From an uncultured Calothrix sp. (GTDB lineage: Bacteria > Cyanobacteriota > Cyanobacteriia > Cyanobacteriales > Nostocaceae), in contig CAKZYM010000054.1 in NCBI GenBank assembly GCA_937884685.1, positions 1 to 7,358 on the forward strand: DNA of 7,358 nt, read 5' to 3'. A model generated the notes under the pieces. It did not search any database. It was not told the origin of the DNA and was given only the letters and a program-made list of their open reading frames with translations. Positions 5,592-7,358 of the stretch are shown one piece after another; position 1 is the first letter of the stretch; every line of letters begins with the position of its first letter. The position numbers and the translations under genes were made by a program.

Positions 5592-5614
5592 GAGACGTAA
5601 CACTGCTACGTCTC
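5592..5614. repeat. Palindrome, second copy of the GAGACGT hairpin family
   Basis: GAGACGTA (5592-5599) and TACGTCTC (5607-5614) enclose a 7-nt loop. Overall length (23 bp) and the flanks TGTA...CC equal those of the copy at 1240-1262, while the inner stem differs. It lies 20 bp downstream of the stop codon of the minus-strand RNase D gene, mirroring the position of the other copy downstream of a minus-strand gene. Confidence 0.7.
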
Positions 5615-5634
5615 CCACTGTTATTTTCTATGAA

Positions 5635-6264
5635 TTAATGCTCAAATAAACCTTGAAACTGCAATAAATCCAGTTGCACTATAGTTGGTAAACATTTAAA
5701 GCAATCTTCAGCTAATTCTAACCTCTCTTCACGTTTAAGCATTTCTACTAACTTTTGCCGGATGCTGACTAAATAGCGTACATCGTTTGCAGCATAACTT
5801 AGTTGAGCATCGGATAAATTCTCTGCATTACCCCAGTCAGAAGATTGAGCGCTTTTATCAAGTTCTACTTCTTCTAATTGCGACACTAGTTCTTTCAATC
5901 CATGTCTGGGAGTATAAGTCCGAACTAATTTGCTCGCGATTTTAGTACAGAAAACCGGATTTACCATTATTCCTAGGTAATGACGCAATGTCGCTAGGTC
6001 AAAACGAGCAAAGTGAAATATTTTTATAACGTTATTTGCTTCAAAAAGTTTTTTCATATTGGGTGCTTCGGTTTGTCCCTTAGCAATCCGAACAACCGTC
6101 ACCTTACCTTTATCGTCCGCTATCTGCACCAAGCATAAACGGTCTCTTAGAGGTAAGAGTCCCATGGTTTCGGTATCTACAGCAATCGCTTCACATTTTA
6201 GATATTCCGATAAAGTCGCTTCATCAAAATCGCGATCGCAAACCTGAAAGTCTTGTAATTCCAT
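5635..6264 (-). CDS. rnd: Ribonuclease D-type 3'-5' exonuclease (short form, DEDDy)
   Basis: The 209-residue protein is a single DEDD exonuclease domain. Motif Exo I is VDTET (29-33; Asp30, Glu32), Exo II is FHFARFDL (83-90; Asp89), and Exo III is YAAND (157-161; Tyr157, Asp161), the DEDDy set that binds two metal ions. SAQSSDWG (138-145) is the RNase D signature before Exo III. RNase D trims 3' ends of tRNA precursors and other RNAs in the cytosol of E. coli. This protein lacks the HRDC domains of the E. coli enzyme (about 375 residues), a short form common in cyanobacteria, so its RNA substrates may differ. The ATG at 6264 has AAGGA three bases upstream (6268-6272), a close but plausible ribosome site. 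A HIP1 octamer lies at 6232-6239 within codons 9-12. It is 86 bp from the CAP gene on the same strand; joint transcription is possible. Confidence 0.93.
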   Translation of the reverse strand: MELQDFQVCDRDFDEATLSEYLKCEAIAVDTETMGLLPLRDRLCLVQIADDKGKVTVVRIAKGQTEAPNMKKLFEANNVIKIFHFARFDLATLRHYLGIMVNPVFCTKIASKLVRTYTPRHGLKELVSQLEEVELDKSAQSSDWGNAENLSDAQLSYAANDVRYLVSIRQKLVEMLKREERLELAEDCFKCLPTIVQLDLLQFQGLFEH

Positions 6265-6350
6265 GAATCCTTAAAAAATCAATGCAGTGTTTGCCATCTT
6301 AAAATTCTGGTCAAACACTACTTTATTGTTAAAAAAATAATAAATCAAAC

Positions 6351-6896
6351 TTATCTACTACGAATAAAAATTTGTGTAAGATAATATTCATCTTCGCTAT
6401 TTAAGGCCACACCTATCCCAGTTAAGTTATATTTACCCTTAATATTTTTGAGATGTCCAGGACTCTCAATCCAACCTCTTACAGCTTCTCCAACTGGGTC
6501 TTCATAGCCAAAATTGAAAGCAACGTTTTCAGATGCACTTTTATAACGGATAGAAATACCATCCACTCTTTTAGCGAATCCATTATGACTAAACGGGACT
6601 CGATGTTTAGCCATATTTTGACTGTGAATCCTTGCTTGTTTAGAAATTTTGCTATCTAGCTTTAACTTTGGCAGTTTTTTAGAAACTCTATATTGATTGA
6701 TTTTCTCAAATATAGATTTTTCCAAATCGCTAGTTTTAACGGCATGAGATAGTTTAACCGGACGTGATGCAATTAACAATGAATCCTTCACATCTGGTTT
6801 GCTCATAGACGTATGACCCGGTACGGGTTTTGTGTTCATTGCACTAGCTAACACAATTGTAGTAAAAGCAATGCCGAGAATAGTTTTTCGACTCAT
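6351..6896 (-). CDS. Secreted CAP (SCP/PR-1) domain protein
   Basis: From the ATG at 6896 the protein has 181 residues. Residues 1-19 form a signal peptide: RK, then a hydrophobic run ending in ASA, with cleavage expected after Ala19. A 35-residue low-complexity linker leads to a CAP domain (about 58-181): NQYR near the start, ARIHSQNMA (88-96), SHNGF with His104, SENVAF with Glu123, GWIESPGHLKNI with Glu144 and His148, then TGIGVA and YYLTQIF. His104, Glu123, Glu144 and His148 match the CAP cavity tetrad. Bacterial CAP proteins act outside the membrane, sometimes on lipids or peptidoglycan-linked targets, but the activity is unknown here. An in-frame TTG at 6902 would add two residues; I prefer the ATG because neither has a Shine-Dalgarno sequence and the signal peptide is complete from Met. 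A TATACT hexamer (6914-6909) is very close to the ATG, so a near-leaderless mRNA is possible. Confidence 0.9.
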   Translation of the reverse strand: MSRKTILGIAFTTIVLASAMNTKPVPGHTSMSKPDVKDSLLIASRPVKLSHAVKTSDLEKSIFEKINQYRVSKKLPKLKLDSKISKQARIHSQNMAKHRVPFSHNGFAKRVDGISIRYKSASENVAFNFGYEDPVGEAVRGWIESPGHLKNIKGKYNLTGIGVALNSEDEYYLTQIFIRSR

Positions 6897-7358
6897 GGAC
6901 AATTACATAGTATATAGGCTCTTGAGACGCTAACCCAGGTATTATGGTTTCTTTATATACCCGTATTTTATTAAGTGGTTTTATTATTTAAAGAATCTTT
7001 GCATATCCTTTCTTAACCGTCAAGACTAGCTAATTACGCCAATTTTTATATTTTTTTTACATAAAGCCATTCAAAAATGTAAATGAAGCCTTTAAAAAGT
7101 TTTAATTTATCTCGGTAAATATAATGACTCAGCATGCTTAGTCAACGATATAGAAATAAAAATAACCAAGTATTTGCACCAAAGATATTATTGGTTGTAA
7201 ATAATACATTTATTTATAAAGTCATCATTAATCCGAGATTTACGTTTTCAAAATAAAAACCTCTCCCTTTTCTGAGCTATGAATGGTCAAAGAGATTCTA
7301 GTTTCTAAGAGGATGTTTTGAAAGCTATAAATGATACTCGAAACTTTTGAGATCCCCC
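6897..7358. other. AT-rich non-coding stretch upstream of the CAP gene
   Basis: No reading frame of credible length or start context exists in these 462 bp on either strand. The region should contain the CAP gene promoter near its left edge. It carries a near-perfect 20-bp dyad (7125-7144) and weaker inverted repeats such as ATAACCAA with TTGGTTGT (about 7165-7198). The last bases (GAGATCCCCC) resemble the edge of the GGGGGAT-rich repeats found in many cyanobacteria, but the window ends before this can be judged. Confidence 0.6.
7125..7144. promoter_or_regulatory. 20-bp dyad, possible operator or hairpin
   Basis: TGACT (7125-7129) mirrors AGTCA (7140-7144), and the centre AGCATGCT (7131-7138) is itself a perfect palindrome; only the pair at 7130/7139 mismatches. 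Eighteen of 20 positions are symmetric. This size and symmetry suit a dimeric regulator site. It lies about 230 bp from the CAP gene start, far for direct control, and may belong to a gene beyond the right edge. Confidence 0.4.

Noticed and set aside
6059..6659. Plus-strand ORFs opposite the RNase D and CAP genes
   Set aside because: They are antisense to conserved catalytic motifs and lack ribosome sites or family resemblance.
7248..7358. Minus-strand frame open from the right edge (about 37 residues) as the tail of a gene
   Set aside because: The translation shows no motif, and a run this short without stop is expected by chance.
7331..7358. Possible gene start at the right edge (ATG at 7331)
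   Set aside because: Only nine codons are visible with no convincing ribosome site, and the following GATCCCCC resembles a repeat edge more than coding sequence.
1..7358. Defence island, toxin-antitoxin module or prophage
   Set aside because: The nuclease-like genes are housekeeping-type families on different strands with long spacers; no methylase, helicase, integrase, toxin pair or phage structural gene is present.
2506..7358. NtcA (GTA-N8-TAC) sites in the spacers
   Set aside because: Scanning the spacers by eye gave no site with the right spacing and a suitable -10 element.

Overview
The window looks like chromosomal DNA of a filamentous, probably heterocyst-forming cyanobacterium (Nostocales; Calothrix, Rivularia or Nostoc type). 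Four things point that way: AT-rich DNA, two GCGATCGC (HIP1) octamers inside genes (492-499 and 6232-6239), heptanucleotide tandem repeats (STRR type) in almost every spacer, and protein families whose closest relatives I recognise are cyanobacterial. The genus cannot be fixed from the sequence.

Layout from left to right. (1) 1-983, minus: a GT-B glycosyltransferase-like protein with an HGFGHATR N-terminus, cut off by the window edge. (2) 984-1317: a repeat-dense spacer with a heptad array, a 136-bp MITE-like inverted-repeat element, a perfect 10-bp-arm palindrome and a second heptad family. (3) 1318-2505, minus: a PLP-dependent cysteine/cystine C-S lyase-like enzyme (C-DES type). (4) 2506-2919: the divergent promoter region. 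(5) 2920-4467, plus: a TM0106-family RecB-like protein with an Fe-S cysteine set and a C-terminal DEDDy exonuclease-like domain. (6) 4468-4958: spacer with an AGTGAAC heptad array. (7) 4959-5411, plus: a single-domain rhodanese without the catalytic cysteine. (8) 5412-5634: convergent spacer with heptads and two hairpins. (9) 5635-6264, minus: a short RNase D-type 3'-5' exonuclease. (10) 6351-6896, minus: a secreted CAP/SCP-domain protein. (11) 6897-7358: an AT-rich non-coding stretch with a near-perfect 20-bp dyad.

The genes do not form an obvious operon or defence system. A loose theme is sulfur and iron-sulfur chemistry (C-S lyase divergent from an Fe-S nuclease, with a rhodanese fold downstream) together with two DEDDy-type nucleases; this is a weak, context-only inference. 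The most distinctive signal lies in the non-coding DNA. Three different 7-bp repeat families each overlap the stop codon of a different gene, and the same four-heptad cassette sits directly upstream of the start codons of two genes, in place of a Shine-Dalgarno sequence. A second notable point is that the RecB-like domain appears to have lost its D-x-K catalytic motif while keeping its Fe-S cysteines and an intact DEDDy domain.
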